Shown piece after piece: positions 38,752 through 47,964 of a stretch of DNA of 51,099 nt. Under the pieces are notes generated by a model. It did not search any database. It worked only from the letters and a program-made list of their open reading frames with translations, and had not been told where the DNA came from. The position numbers and the translations under genes were made by a program. This DNA is from Methanobacteriota archaeon (GTDB taxonomy: Archaea > Thermoplasmatota > Thermoplasmata > RBG-16-68-12 > JAFNFQ01), in contig JAFNFQ010000008.1 in the NCBI GenBank assembly GCA_017885655.1, positions 44,895-95,993 on the forward strand, given 5' to 3'. The first letter of the stretch is position 1, and each line of letters opens with the position of its first letter.

Positions 38752-38891
38752 CACATCACCGTGGTTTGGAACCTGAGTGCCAGACGAAAGTGCGTTCATA
38801 TAATGGTTTTCCCATGGTTCCGTTGTCGCAACGACCAAGCGAACAATGTTTATATTGAGATTTCGGATGGGGTGCGGAAGGATGAGGAAAC

Positions 38892-39878
38892 ATGCCCGTG
38901 ACGCGAAGGTGTCTTATCATTGGTGGAGCGGGTTTCATAGGCTCACACCTAACTGAGTTCCTGATCAAGAAGGGAGACGAAGTCTCCGTGCTAGACATGC
39001 TCTCCTCCGGCGCTTTTCGCAACGTCGCGTCCTTCATAGACAAAAGCCATTTCATCAGGGGGGATGTCTCGAAGGCGGAGTTCCTCGAGAAGTGCGCCAA
39101 GAGGATTCGTCCCCAAGTCATTTTCAATCTCGCGGCAACCAACCTCCTCGGCTCAATGAAGGATCCTAGGAGGGACCTGATGGTCACGGGTATCGGAACA
39201 ATCAATGTCCTTGAGGTTGCGAGGAAGTCGCACTTCGTGGAGCGTGTCGTCTTCGCCTCGTCTGGTTCTGTGTACGGGGAAGCACGGTACTCACCGCAGG
39301 ACGAGGTTCATCCGCTGGAACCTACCTCTCCTTATGGGGCGACGAAGCTCCTGGCTGAGAAGTACTTCAGGGTATGGAAGGAGCTGTACGATGTCTCCTA
39401 CTCGTCGCTCCGCCTCTATAACGTGTACGGGCCTAGGCAGGACTACAGCCGCCAAGGAGGTGTCATCCCGATATTCATCAGCAGGATGCTGAAGGGACAG
39501 CGACCGATGATTGAGGGCTCCGGACGGCAGAAGAGGTGTTTCACACATGTGACAGATGTCGTCCGCGCTTTCGCATTGGCCGCGGATCACCCTCAGGCGG
39601 ACGGGCTCATGTTCAACGTCGCCTCCAAAGAGGTGTGTACTGTCCTCGATCTGGCCGATAAGCTGAACAGCCTTCTCGGGACAAGCATTGAGCCGATCTT
39701 CGGACCGCCGCGACTTGGAGATATTATGGATTTCAGACCGGATATCAATCTGGCGGAAAAGAAGCTCGGTTATGAACCGAAAATCTCACTGGACGAAGGG
39801 CTCGCGAGCACCATCGACTGGCTCAGGAAGGATGAGGCAGATGGGGCGTCCTCGCGTCGAGCGTCCCGTACTTCCTGA
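38892..39878 (+). CDS. NAD-dependent epimerase/dehydratase
   Basis: CLIIGGAGFIGSHLTEFLIKKGD, FASSGSVYGEA, SPYGATKLLAEKYF, LRLYNVYGPRQD. Confidence 0.94.
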   Translation: MPVTRRCLIIGGAGFIGSHLTEFLIKKGDEVSVLDMLSSGAFRNVASFIDKSHFIRGDVSKAEFLEKCAKRIRPQVIFNLAATNLLGSMKDPRRDLMVTGIGTINVLEVARKSHFVERVVFASSGSVYGEARYSPQDEVHPLEPTSPYGATKLLAEKYFRVWKELYDVSYSSLRLYNVYGPRQDYSRQGGVIPIFISRMLKGQRPMIEGSGRQKRCFTHVTDVVRAFALAADHPQADGLMFNVASKEVCTVLDLADKLNSLLGTSIEPIFGPPRLGDIMDFRPDINLAEKKLGYEPKISLDEGLASTIDWLRKDEADGASSRRASRTS

Positions 39879-41022
39879 TCCACGCCTTGCGGATTAGCTC
39901 CATCGCGGTCTTCGCCCGCATGTCCCATGTGTTGTCTTTCGCAAGTGCTCTGCGGCGCTCCTGCGACGACGGCGGCTCTTTCAGCGCCTTCTCAACGCAC
40001 TCTATGAATTCCTTTGGATTCTCCGCCAAGGCTACAGCATCGCCCCATAGACGTAACGGAGGGAGTGCGGTAGAAACGATTGGCTTGCCGGTCGCGAGAT
40101 ATTCGTAGAACTTCACCGTCTCCGAGACCTTCGTCGTCTCGTTCAGCTTGTATGGGATGAGGCAGACATCGAACCATGCAACATACTGAGGCAATGCATC
40201 GTAGTCCTTTGGACCGAGCATGTGGACGTTCGGGAGGTCGCGGAATTTCGCCACTTCCTTCAAAGTCTCACCCACATCCCTGACAGGTCCGATGAGAACA
40301 AGCTGCCAAGCCGGTCTTTGCACCGCTATCTCCTTGAGGAGCGTGCCGTCTATCCACTCATGAATGTTCCCTGTGAAACCCAGGATTGGACCGTGAAGGT
40401 TCGCGAGCTCAGGCGGTTTATCAGAGCCATTCTCCGAAGTCATCATGAAACTCTTCACGTCGACTGCTTGGGCGAGAACGTAGGAATGAGGATTGTCCTC
40501 GGTTGCCACGCGCATGAGCGGCTCCGTCGCGGCGAATGCGAGATCCGTTTTCCGCAGCAGGGTTTTTTCGTCTTCGCGTATCTTGGCCGGTGCCCAGGTG
40601 AATAGCGAAGTCTCGCACGCGTTGTCACAGATGGTTATCCCTTCGTTGAACGCGCCGACATATTCGTGGAACTGGGGTGACCAGTGCCACACGACGAGGT
40701 TTCTCATGCCGAGCAACTTCGTGAACAGCCCGACGGTCAGCGAGAAGGCACGTTTATTGATGGCGCGTGTCCAATGCATCTTCGATTGGTAAGGGATAAT
40801 CTTGAACCGTTTCATCGCCCAGAGACCCGGCTCAACTCTCCTGATGAGCCGCCATGGCGGGAACCAAGCCATCGAGGCATGTTCGCCCGTGTCTTCGATG
40901 TAAAGAACCTTGGTCCCGAAGTTCGCGATGAGCGCTCTCATCAGGTGGTGGGGCCTGTGCTTGACCGGTCCCCATGGCGGCGCGAAGAGGTAGATATGGT
41001 CGAACCGGGTTTCCTCCTTCAC
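39823..41022 (-). CDS. Glycosyltransferase family protein
   Basis: IYLFAPPWGPVKHRPHHLMRALI; VCLIPYKLNETTKVSETVKFYEYLATGKPIVSTALPPL. Confidence 0.85.
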   Translation of the reverse strand: MKEETRFDHIYLFAPPWGPVKHRPHHLMRALIANFGTKVLYIEDTGEHASMAWFPPWRLIRRVEPGLWAMKRFKIIPYQSKMHWTRAINKRAFSLTVGLFTKLLGMRNLVVWHWSPQFHEYVGAFNEGITICDNACETSLFTWAPAKIREDEKTLLRKTDLAFAATEPLMRVATEDNPHSYVLAQAVDVKSFMMTSENGSDKPPELANLHGPILGFTGNIHEWIDGTLLKEIAVQRPAWQLVLIGPVRDVGETLKEVAKFRDLPNVHMLGPKDYDALPQYVAWFDVCLIPYKLNETTKVSETVKFYEYLATGKPIVSTALPPLRLWGDAVALAENPKEFIECVEKALKEPPSSQERRRALAKDNTWDMRAKTAMELIRKAWIRKYGTLDARTPHLPHPS

Positions 41023-42215
41023 TCCCCACCTCCCGCAAAATCACGGATGCGTTTCATCTCACCATCGAACAGCAACCGCCAATCCAGCTTCCCTGCCGCT
41101 TCCTTCGCGCGACCTGACATCTCTGCCCATTTGCCATGGTCTGTGATGAGTCCAGCGCAAGCTTCTGCGATCGCCTCAACGTTGTTTTCGACAAACAGGC
41201 CCGCCCCCGAATCTTTGAGCACCTGTCTCGTCCCGTCGGCACCAGTGCTGACAACAGGGAGTCCTGCAGCGAGGTACTCGGAAACCTTCAGCGGGAAGGA
41301 GTAGCGCATCAGTTCGTTGGCTGGGAAGACCGCCATGCCGACTGAACATTCCCCGTAGAGGGCAGGGAGCTCGTCGTGCCTCTTTGGACCGAGGAAGTCG
41401 ACAGCCGCTTCCACTCCTCTCTCGCGGGCAAGAGCCCTGAGCTCCGAATCGCAGAATCCACGGCCGATGACCCTGAAGCGGACCTCAGGGGCCCTCTTGA
41501 GGATTCCTGGCAGCGCATTGATCGTGACATGAACTCCCGACCATGTGGCCAGCGTGCCGGAATACAGGAGGTACGGCTTCCTCCTGCCTTCAGAGTCCTT
41601 GCCTGCGAAGGCGGACAGGTCGACCCCGTTAGGCACCGTTATCGCTTTCTTCGCCCCCTGCCGCAGTCGGAGCGTGGCCAGCTCATCGCTCACGGAGACA
41701 ACCAGGTCGCTGTTCCTGATTGCCCAGGTTTCAGTGAAGGCTATTTGTGCGCGGTTGAAGGTATGAGGGGACCATTCGAACGCCGGAAGGAAGTCCAGAT
41801 CCTCGTAGACGAGGAAATCGATTTTGCCCATCTGCCTCAGAGCCGCCGCCATGACTGCCATGAGGTCCCCGTGGACGATGCAGATCCGCCAGTGCTTTTG
41901 TCTCATCCTGAGCACCCTCAGCGCGAAGCGCATCAGCCGCAGCACGTTCAGCTGGAGTTGGCGACGCGAGCCACCGGGGAGGAATTCGCCCAAGACGGCC
42001 GAGGGGATGCCAATGAACGTGCCAGCGCCGCTCTTCCATTGCCGCGCAGAACCGCCAGGAAGGGGGAAGACCGCCGTGTAGGGCACTTCCCTCTCGTCGA
42101 GGTATCTTATGAGGAAAGCCATCCGATGGGTGGGGCCTGGGCCGAGCAACAGGCTGAGATTCATGCCCGTCATCAGGAGAATCGAACCATCGTCGTTTGC
42201 TCCCGCGGATGACAT
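41019..42215 (-). CDS. Glycosyltransferase (GT4-like)
   Basis: ITVPNGVDLSAFAG, FLGPKRHDELPALYGECSVGMAVFPANELMRYSFPLKVSEYLAAGLPVVSTGADG. Confidence 0.88.
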   Translation of the reverse strand: MSSAGANDDGSILLMTGMNLSLLLGPGPTHRMAFLIRYLDEREVPYTAVFPLPGGSARQWKSGAGTFIGIPSAVLGEFLPGGSRRQLQLNVLRLMRFALRVLRMRQKHWRICIVHGDLMAVMAAALRQMGKIDFLVYEDLDFLPAFEWSPHTFNRAQIAFTETWAIRNSDLVVSVSDELATLRLRQGAKKAITVPNGVDLSAFAGKDSEGRRKPYLLYSGTLATWSGVHVTINALPGILKRAPEVRFRVIGRGFCDSELRALARERGVEAAVDFLGPKRHDELPALYGECSVGMAVFPANELMRYSFPLKVSEYLAAGLPVVSTGADGTRQVLKDSGAGLFVENNVEAIAEACAGLITDHGKWAEMSGRAKEAAGKLDWRLLFDGEMKRIRDFAGGGE

Positions 42216-42287
42216 CGTATTGCCCCTCTCAACCGACGATTATCGGGCTTCTTCGATCAATGCGTCCCTCATTTAGGGAATCTATGT

Positions 42288-43769
42288 TCATCTGGACACC
42301 TTTTTCAGGATTGAGCGCACAAAGTCCCATTCGTACTCCCGCAGCATCATCGCCGTGGCCACGACGACGATGATGAGCACCACGGTGGAGGCGAGGTAGA
42401 ATGGAAGGCTATCGATGAAGAAGGAAGGCAGCGCGCCGAGAACAAAGCCGAACGCCGCGATTGGCATTATTATCTCGATGTCGTGAAGCACGATGCCGAA
42501 CTTGACGCGCGCGTACGCGAGCACCCCAATGGTGTAGACCACGTAGGATATCAGGGTGGCGATGCCCAGGCCGACTTCAGCCATCGTCGGCACGAAGATC
42601 AGCGTGCAGACAATGATGGTGATCATCCCTGTCACATTCAGACCGAAGCTCACCCACATTCTGCCAGTGCCCATGAGGACGCAGACGATTACATTGTCGA
42701 AGGCTATGAGGAAAGTCCCTATGCAGAGGAAGTACAGCACCCGCGATGCGCTCATATAAGCGTCGCCGTAGAGAATCGAAATGGCAATAGGCGAGAATAG
42801 CGCCAGGAGCATGGTCACCGGCAGGAAGAAAACGAACGTCATGTGAAGGACTTTCGAGCTTAACGCCTGCATCCTCTCTTTGTTGACTGTCTCGAGTTCG
42901 GAGATAAGGGGGATCATCGGCGTGGAAATGGCGGTGGGAATGAGGAGAAGAGAGGTGGACAGACCGCTCGCGACTGAATATAGCCCGACTGCAGTGAACC
43001 CGCTGTGCTGCTGAAGGATCGTCAGCACGAGCCATAATATGGGTGAGACAACGAGCCCCGTCAGGGTGAGCGGCAGTGCGTATCGAAACAGCTTCCTCGC
43101 CTCGGTGTGATCAATCGTGAAGCGCAACCTGATACTCCTGTCCCTCAGGATATTGCCGACAATGGGGATGTAAACCCCGAGCCCTATGAATGCGCTCACA
43201 ACCATCGCAATCACGGCGCCCCAGAGGCCCCAAACTAAGATTAGTGCCAGGGCGAAAGGCACGGTGAGGAAAGTCGCGATGATGTTTCTCAAGCTCAGCT
43301 CTCGAATCCTCTGGAATCCTGTCAGGATGCCGCCGAATGGTTGCGCGAGGGCGTTCAGGAAGAGCGGGACTGAAGCGACGATTAGCATGCCGGCCATTTT
43401 GGGTTCGTTGTAGAGATTGTTTCCTATGGGGTTTGCGATTAAGGTGAGAACCAGAGCACTTATGCCAGCAGTCACACAAATCAAGCTCATCGTGGTGGAG
43501 ATGAGCGGCGCAAGCCTGGAGCGGTCCTTCGTCTCGTATTCGGCGATATACTTCACAGCCGCCCCTCCTATGCCGAAGGCCGCAAATTGCCCCACGACGG
43601 AAATGACGCCGCCCAGAATCGCGAGGATTCCGAGCTGTGAGGCGCCGAGCAGACGGGCCACGACGATCGAGTTGACTATGAACGCGAGCTTGACGAGGAC
43701 GGTGGCCATGAATGAGTAGGCTGTCCCCTTGACAAGCTTGGCCCGGGGACTCTCCGAGGGGGTCTCCAA
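42288..43769 (-). CDS. Oligosaccharide flippase (Wzx/MATE-like)
   Basis: Polytopic; AKLVKGTAYSFMATVLVKLAFIVNSIVVARLLGASQLGILAILGGVISVVGQFAAFGIGGAAVKYIAEY. Confidence 0.9.
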   Translation of the reverse strand: METPSESPRAKLVKGTAYSFMATVLVKLAFIVNSIVVARLLGASQLGILAILGGVISVVGQFAAFGIGGAAVKYIAEYETKDRSRLAPLISTTMSLICVTAGISALVLTLIANPIGNNLYNEPKMAGMLIVASVPLFLNALAQPFGGILTGFQRIRELSLRNIIATFLTVPFALALILVWGLWGAVIAMVVSAFIGLGVYIPIVGNILRDRSIRLRFTIDHTEARKLFRYALPLTLTGLVVSPILWLVLTILQQHSGFTAVGLYSVASGLSTSLLLIPTAISTPMIPLISELETVNKERMQALSSKVLHMTFVFFLPVTMLLALFSPIAISILYGDAYMSASRVLYFLCIGTFLIAFDNVIVCVLMGTGRMWVSFGLNVTGMITIIVCTLIFVPTMAEVGLGIATLISYVVYTIGVLAYARVKFGIVLHDIEIIMPIAAFGFVLGALPSFFIDSLPFYLASTVVLIIVVVATAMMLREYEWDFVRSILKKVSR

Positions 43770-43814
43770 CTGGTCTCCTTCCAGATTAGCGGGGTCTTTG
43801 AATGATAACCCCCC

Positions 43815-44693
43815 TTATTTAAACCGTGCGTGCTGATTCGGCGCGGCGCTCGTCAGCTCCGGGTGTCGTTTGGCGAGCACGCGGTCTCGCGTCCTCAGCA
43901 TCTGCTTCCTTACGATCCCAGCCCACCGCTGGAATCTCCTGTGCAGCTTGATCATCGCGCGTTGCGTCTTTGAGAATCTCAACGTCGGCCAGCCGTCATC
44001 GGTCCGGTTTGCCTGGAACATGCACACGGCGAGCTGCATGACCCAAATCCCCCTCTCAGCCGCGGTCGGTTCCAATGGCTCCTTCGGGAATTCGAGTCTT
44101 TTCCCCACGGCCCTCGAGAGTGCTTTCAGCTCGACCGCCGAGAGGCCGACCACCGCGACGGGGCTCAGAGCGATGTCGAAAGTGAGGACGACCCGCCTGC
44201 GCGCGATCCTGCAGAGTTCCGCAAAACACTCGTCGATGAGGAACGGGAGGTGCTCGAGGACGGAGATGCAGCATACGACGTCAAACGAGGCATCACGGAA
44301 GGGGAGACGCGGGAGCGCGCATTGGACTCGCCTCACTCCGTCGCGGGGGAGGTCGCGCATCACCTCCGGATCGATTGAGACGACACTCGCGCCGTGCCTC
44401 GATAGGTAAAACGGCAGCGGTGACGCGCCGGAGCCCACGTCCAGTACAGAGACGCCCTCGAACGGGCTCAACGCTCCGATGGCCCAAGGCAGTTCCAGGC
44501 GGCGCGACCAAGCCTCCGAGTTGTAGACCAACGGGTTCATCATGGCCGGGTGGCCGATCTCTCTGTCGATTGCGAGTAGCTCAGGGATGCGGGCGGCCGC
44601 GGCTAGATCGCTCTGGCTTCCGACAACGAGCGTCGAGGACGCGCGGCGGGGATTTAGTCCCGAAGACATTGGCGGGGGCGAGATTGTCCTCAA
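43815..44693 (-). CDS. Class I SAM-dependent methyltransferase
   Basis: VSVLDVGSGASPLPFYLSRHGASVVSIDPE, FDVVCCISVLEHLP. Start uncertain. Confidence 0.85.
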   Translation of the reverse strand: MRTISPPPMSSGLNPRRASSTLVVGSQSDLAAAARIPELLAIDREIGHPAMMNPLVYNSEAWSRRLELPWAIGALSPFEGVSVLDVGSGASPLPFYLSRHGASVVSIDPEVMRDLPRDGVRRVQCALPRLPFRDASFDVVCCISVLEHLPFLIDECFAELCRIARRRVVLTFDIALSPVAVVGLSAVELKALSRAVGKRLEFPKEPLEPTAAERGIWVMQLAVCMFQANRTDDGWPTLRFSKTQRAMIKLHRRFQRWAGIVRKQMLRTRDRVLAKRHPELTSAAPNQHARFK

Positions 44694-44756
44694 AGAATTA
44701 TTACTATCGATTCGAGTTCGCAGCGATACGCCTCCGGGCCATCGAATGAGATGGTC

Positions 44757-45003
44757 GCCCCTTCGCCTCGTATTCGGCGATATATTTCACAGCCGCCCCT
44801 CCTATGCCAAGAGCCGCAAATTGACCTGTGTCAGAAATGACACCGCCCAAAATCGCGAGGATTCCAAGCTGGGAGGCGTCGAGCAGACGGGCCACGACAA
44901 TCGAGTTGACTATGAACGCGAGCTTGACAAGGACGGTGGCCAGGAATGAGTAGGCTGTCCCCTTGACAAGCTTGGCCCGGGGACTCTCAGAGGGGTTTTC
45001 CAA
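44757..45003 (-). pseudogene. Truncated flippase paralogue (N-terminal fragment)
   Basis: MENPSESPRAKLVKGTAYSFLATVLVKLAFIVNSIVVARLLDASQLGILAILGGVISDTGQFAALGIGGAAVKYIAEYEAKGR is near-identical to the N-terminus of 42288..43769, then diverges and stops. Confidence 0.9.
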
Positions 45004-45222
45004 CTCGTCTCCTTCCAGAGCTGCAGCGCGTTGAATGATGCACCCGGTTATTTAGGCAGCGCGTGCCGAGCGTTCCGTTGCGTTGTTCTTAGGTGGCGCC
45101 CTTCGAGAGCGGTCACCTGCCCGCCCGTGCAGCAGAGTGTATGCTGGATGACCGTGGAGAGAATACACATCATGTGGATTACCCGAGAGCAGCTTCGTCT
45201 CCCATCTAGTACTCATCCGCTC

Positions 45223-46086
45223 CTAGCTCCGAACGCAAAGCAGGTTCGTGTAGTTCTTTTTCTCCGCGGTATACGTCTCGATAAGAGTGGAGATGTCGAC
45301 CGGGGTCATCTTCCGTTCGTCTTCTTTGATCTCATAGAGGCAGAAGCCAATGTTCATCAACTCGTGGAGGAGCCACTCCGGATCGGTCCCGAACAGCTGA
45401 AGAGCAAACGGCCAAAACTCAGTTACCATCCGGACATTCTGGTTCTCCTTAAGGACCCTCAACATGCCCTTTATGGCTCCGCCTTCCGCGCCCTGGATGT
45501 CCATCTTTACGAAGTCTATCCGCCCGCTGCCGTCTCTGAAGTAGTCGTCTAATCGAGTCGTTGGGACGACAATCGACCTGCGCCCGTCGTGCGAGTCGTA
45601 TATCCGGTTGTCCCCCCTGTTCTCACATAGGAAGAGCCTAGTCTCCCCCGTCTTGTCGGAGACCGCCTCCTGAACGATAACGATGTTCACGTATCCGTTC
45701 GCCTTGGTGTTCTTCCAGAGGAGCTTGCAGTTGATGGGGTCGGGCTCGAAAGCAAACACCTTCCCTTCTTCACCCACTAGCTGAGATGCCATCAACGAGT
45801 AGTACCCGATGTTCGCACCGATATCCACGAAAACATCACCTTTCTTCACTTCGTTTCTGAAAAACTCGGTCTCCATGGGTTCATAGATGCCGTTCCTGTG
45901 CAGTCCAAGCCCATCGAGGGAATCCAGGTACATCCTGCTCCCCTGAACATCGGCGACAAGGTTTGCCCCTGCCAGACGCGAGGTCAGGAGGGGGTACACA
46001 ATCTCGACAGGATAGAGCTTGGAGGTCACACGGTTGGAGAGTAACTTCTCGCCCCACCGAAGGACCGCGGAGACCAGCCTGCCCAA
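45223..46086 (-). CDS. FkbM family methyltransferase
   Basis: VFVDIGANIGYYSLMASQLVGEEGKVFAFEPDP, LDDYFRDGSGRIDFVKMDIQGAEGGAIKGM. Confidence 0.92.
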   Translation of the reverse strand: MGRLVSAVLRWGEKLLSNRVTSKLYPVEIVYPLLTSRLAGANLVADVQGSRMYLDSLDGLGLHRNGIYEPMETEFFRNEVKKGDVFVDIGANIGYYSLMASQLVGEEGKVFAFEPDPINCKLLWKNTKANGYVNIVIVQEAVSDKTGETRLFLCENRGDNRIYDSHDGRRSIVVPTTRLDDYFRDGSGRIDFVKMDIQGAEGGAIKGMLRVLKENQNVRMVTEFWPFALQLFGTDPEWLLHELMNIGFCLYEIKEDERKMTPVDISTLIETYTAEKKNYTNLLCVRS

Positions 46087-46357
46087 TCAGCCACCTCGCG
46101 CCAATAAGGCCGACGCCAATAGTGGCATCAACTAAACCAATGCTACCCACACTTAAAAGACGTTCGCCATCGCATTGTGCGAAGTCTTCTCCGCCAAGAT
46201 GCGGCACGGGACCGTGGCTTACTTAAGACCGGACGGATCGAGGTAGCCGCATGTTTCTTCTTGTACTCCTCGATCTGCTTGTCCACCGCTCTCTTCGTCA
46301 TAAAGCCGGGCTTGTGCACCGGCGTGCCGTCCAGGTCAGGTTCGCGCGCCATCGAGG

Positions 46358-46531
46358 TCAGGCATCCGGAAGCTCAAGTCGCCGCGACCATGCCAGGGAA
46401 TTCCACAGCAGGAGGTTGCTCATGACGTGGCGGCCGATTTCCTTGCCTATCGACAAGAGCTCGGGTATGCTCTCGAATGAGGCTAGTTGACTTGCGCTAC
46501 CGACGACGAGGCCAGAGGAGACACCAAGACC
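46358..46531 (-). pseudogene. Truncated methyltransferase paralogue (N-terminal fragment)
   Basis: SSGLVVGSASQLASFESIPELLSIGKEIGRHVMSNLLLWNSLAWSRRLELPDA* aligns with SSTLVVGSQSDLAAAARIPELLAIDREIGHPAMMNPLVYNSEAWSRRLELPWA of 43815..44693. Confidence 0.8.
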
Positions 46532-46568
46532 ATGCCCACCTGATCGCATTTCCGAGCCTGAGCGACCG

Positions 46569-47849
46569 TCAGTCCTCTTGCATCTTGAGATTGGCCAGCA
46601 GCAATACGCCAACGAGAATCAGGAACGAGGACACCAGGAACCCGCCCTCGTACCCATACGCTTCCGTGACGAACCCGCCGAGCAGGGGACCCGCGATCGA
46701 GCCTATTCCCATGATTGCGTTATACAGGCCGAAGGTCTGTGCTCGCCCCTCCTTCGGAGCGAGGCGCGAGACGATAGTCGATCCGGAGACGTTGATCACC
46801 GCCCATGAAGCTCCTATGAGCCCGTGGACGAGGAGGGCCGCGATGAACGCCCACGTCAGGCCGAGCGGCAGCCAGACCAGAGCGAGGAAGGCCGGGAACA
46901 AGACGACTCTGGCGGTCGCACCAGCCATCTGAGCGCGCCTAGCTCCGAGTTTGGATATCCAGCGGCCCACCCTGGAATATATCGCGGCAGACACGGCCTG
47001 GCTCGCGATGTAGACGGCGAAGACCTGCGAGGCGTCGAATCGCGCGGGACCGGCCAGGAATATCGGGAACATCGCGTAGAACGCGGTGAAGCCGGAGAAG
47101 AGGAGCACTACGCAGACGTAGTAGGATCTCAGGGTCTTCGAAGAGGCTGGCCTCTTCCCGCCGTGGTTCGCGAAGTCGAAGTAGTGAAGGAGCCTCATCG
47201 GCAGGAACTTCACCCTCTCAACCGCCAAGTAGAGGTGCTCGGAGATGTGGACCGTGGACCTCTTGACCGGCGCCTCGGGGTCCTTGATCCACCGCCAGGC
47301 CATCAGTGCGGATAGGAGGGCGAGCATCGCGCCCGCCAGGAACAGCGCTCGCATCGAACCGATGGCTCCCCAGGTTCCGGAGAACCCCGCAAGCCACGAG
47401 GCGCCTATCGCCAGACCGACGATGAAGCCGATTCCGCCTATCTGACTGAAGAGAGCGAGCTTGTTCGGCCACTGCGTCCTGTCGGAGGTTTCCATGATCA
47501 GCACGGTGCCGACCACGCCGGCGGAGGTGAGCGCGCCGAGGAGCAGATTGGCGAGGTAGAGCTCCGGGATGCCCTGGCTGACCGCCATGATCCCGAGCGA
47601 GACAGCCATGCCCACGAAGCTCAGCACGACGAAGGCGCGTCTCCTACCTAGGCGGTCGGAAGCGCGCCCCCAGAGCATGAACGCGGGGACTGAGGCGATG
47701 CTGGAGGAGGCGGCGATGATGCCGACCTCCGCGGCGCCGGCTCCGAGGAGGAGCGCGAAAAGGGGGATGAGCGTAGATGTGGCGCCGCCGGCGATGCCGT
47801 TGGGGAGGAATGAGTAGTACCACTTGTCGCCGCTAGCGCTGTCTTTCAA
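46569..47849 (-). CDS. Major facilitator superfamily transporter
   Basis: About 12 hydrophobic segments; MLWGRASDRLGRRRAFVVLSF (MFS motif A-like). Confidence 0.9.
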   Translation of the reverse strand: MKDSASGDKWYYSFLPNGIAGGATSTLIPLFALLLGAGAAEVGIIAASSSIASVPAFMLWGRASDRLGRRRAFVVLSFVGMAVSLGIMAVSQGIPELYLANLLLGALTSAGVVGTVLIMETSDRTQWPNKLALFSQIGGIGFIVGLAIGASWLAGFSGTWGAIGSMRALFLAGAMLALLSALMAWRWIKDPEAPVKRSTVHISEHLYLAVERVKFLPMRLLHYFDFANHGGKRPASSKTLRSYYVCVVLLFSGFTAFYAMFPIFLAGPARFDASQVFAVYIASQAVSAAIYSRVGRWISKLGARRAQMAGATARVVLFPAFLALVWLPLGLTWAFIAALLVHGLIGASWAVINVSGSTIVSRLAPKEGRAQTFGLYNAIMGIGSIAGPLLGGFVTEAYGYEGGFLVSSFLILVGVLLLANLKMQED

Positions 47850-47964
47850 CCCATCCCTTCTCTCGGGACTTGAACAATTCGCGCGGCACTCTTATTTCTT
47901 TGCTTCTGGCGGCGGTAGGTAAACATAACATGTAAGGCTTGAGTGCTCATATCGTGTTCAGAAC

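Noticed and set aside
46143-46352. 69-aa - strand ORF (MAREPDLDGTPVHKPGFMTKRAVDKQIEEYKKKHAA...)
   Set aside because: Plausible composition at its start, but it sits in degraded DNA next to the methyltransferase remnant and has no recognised family; could be a gene fragment.
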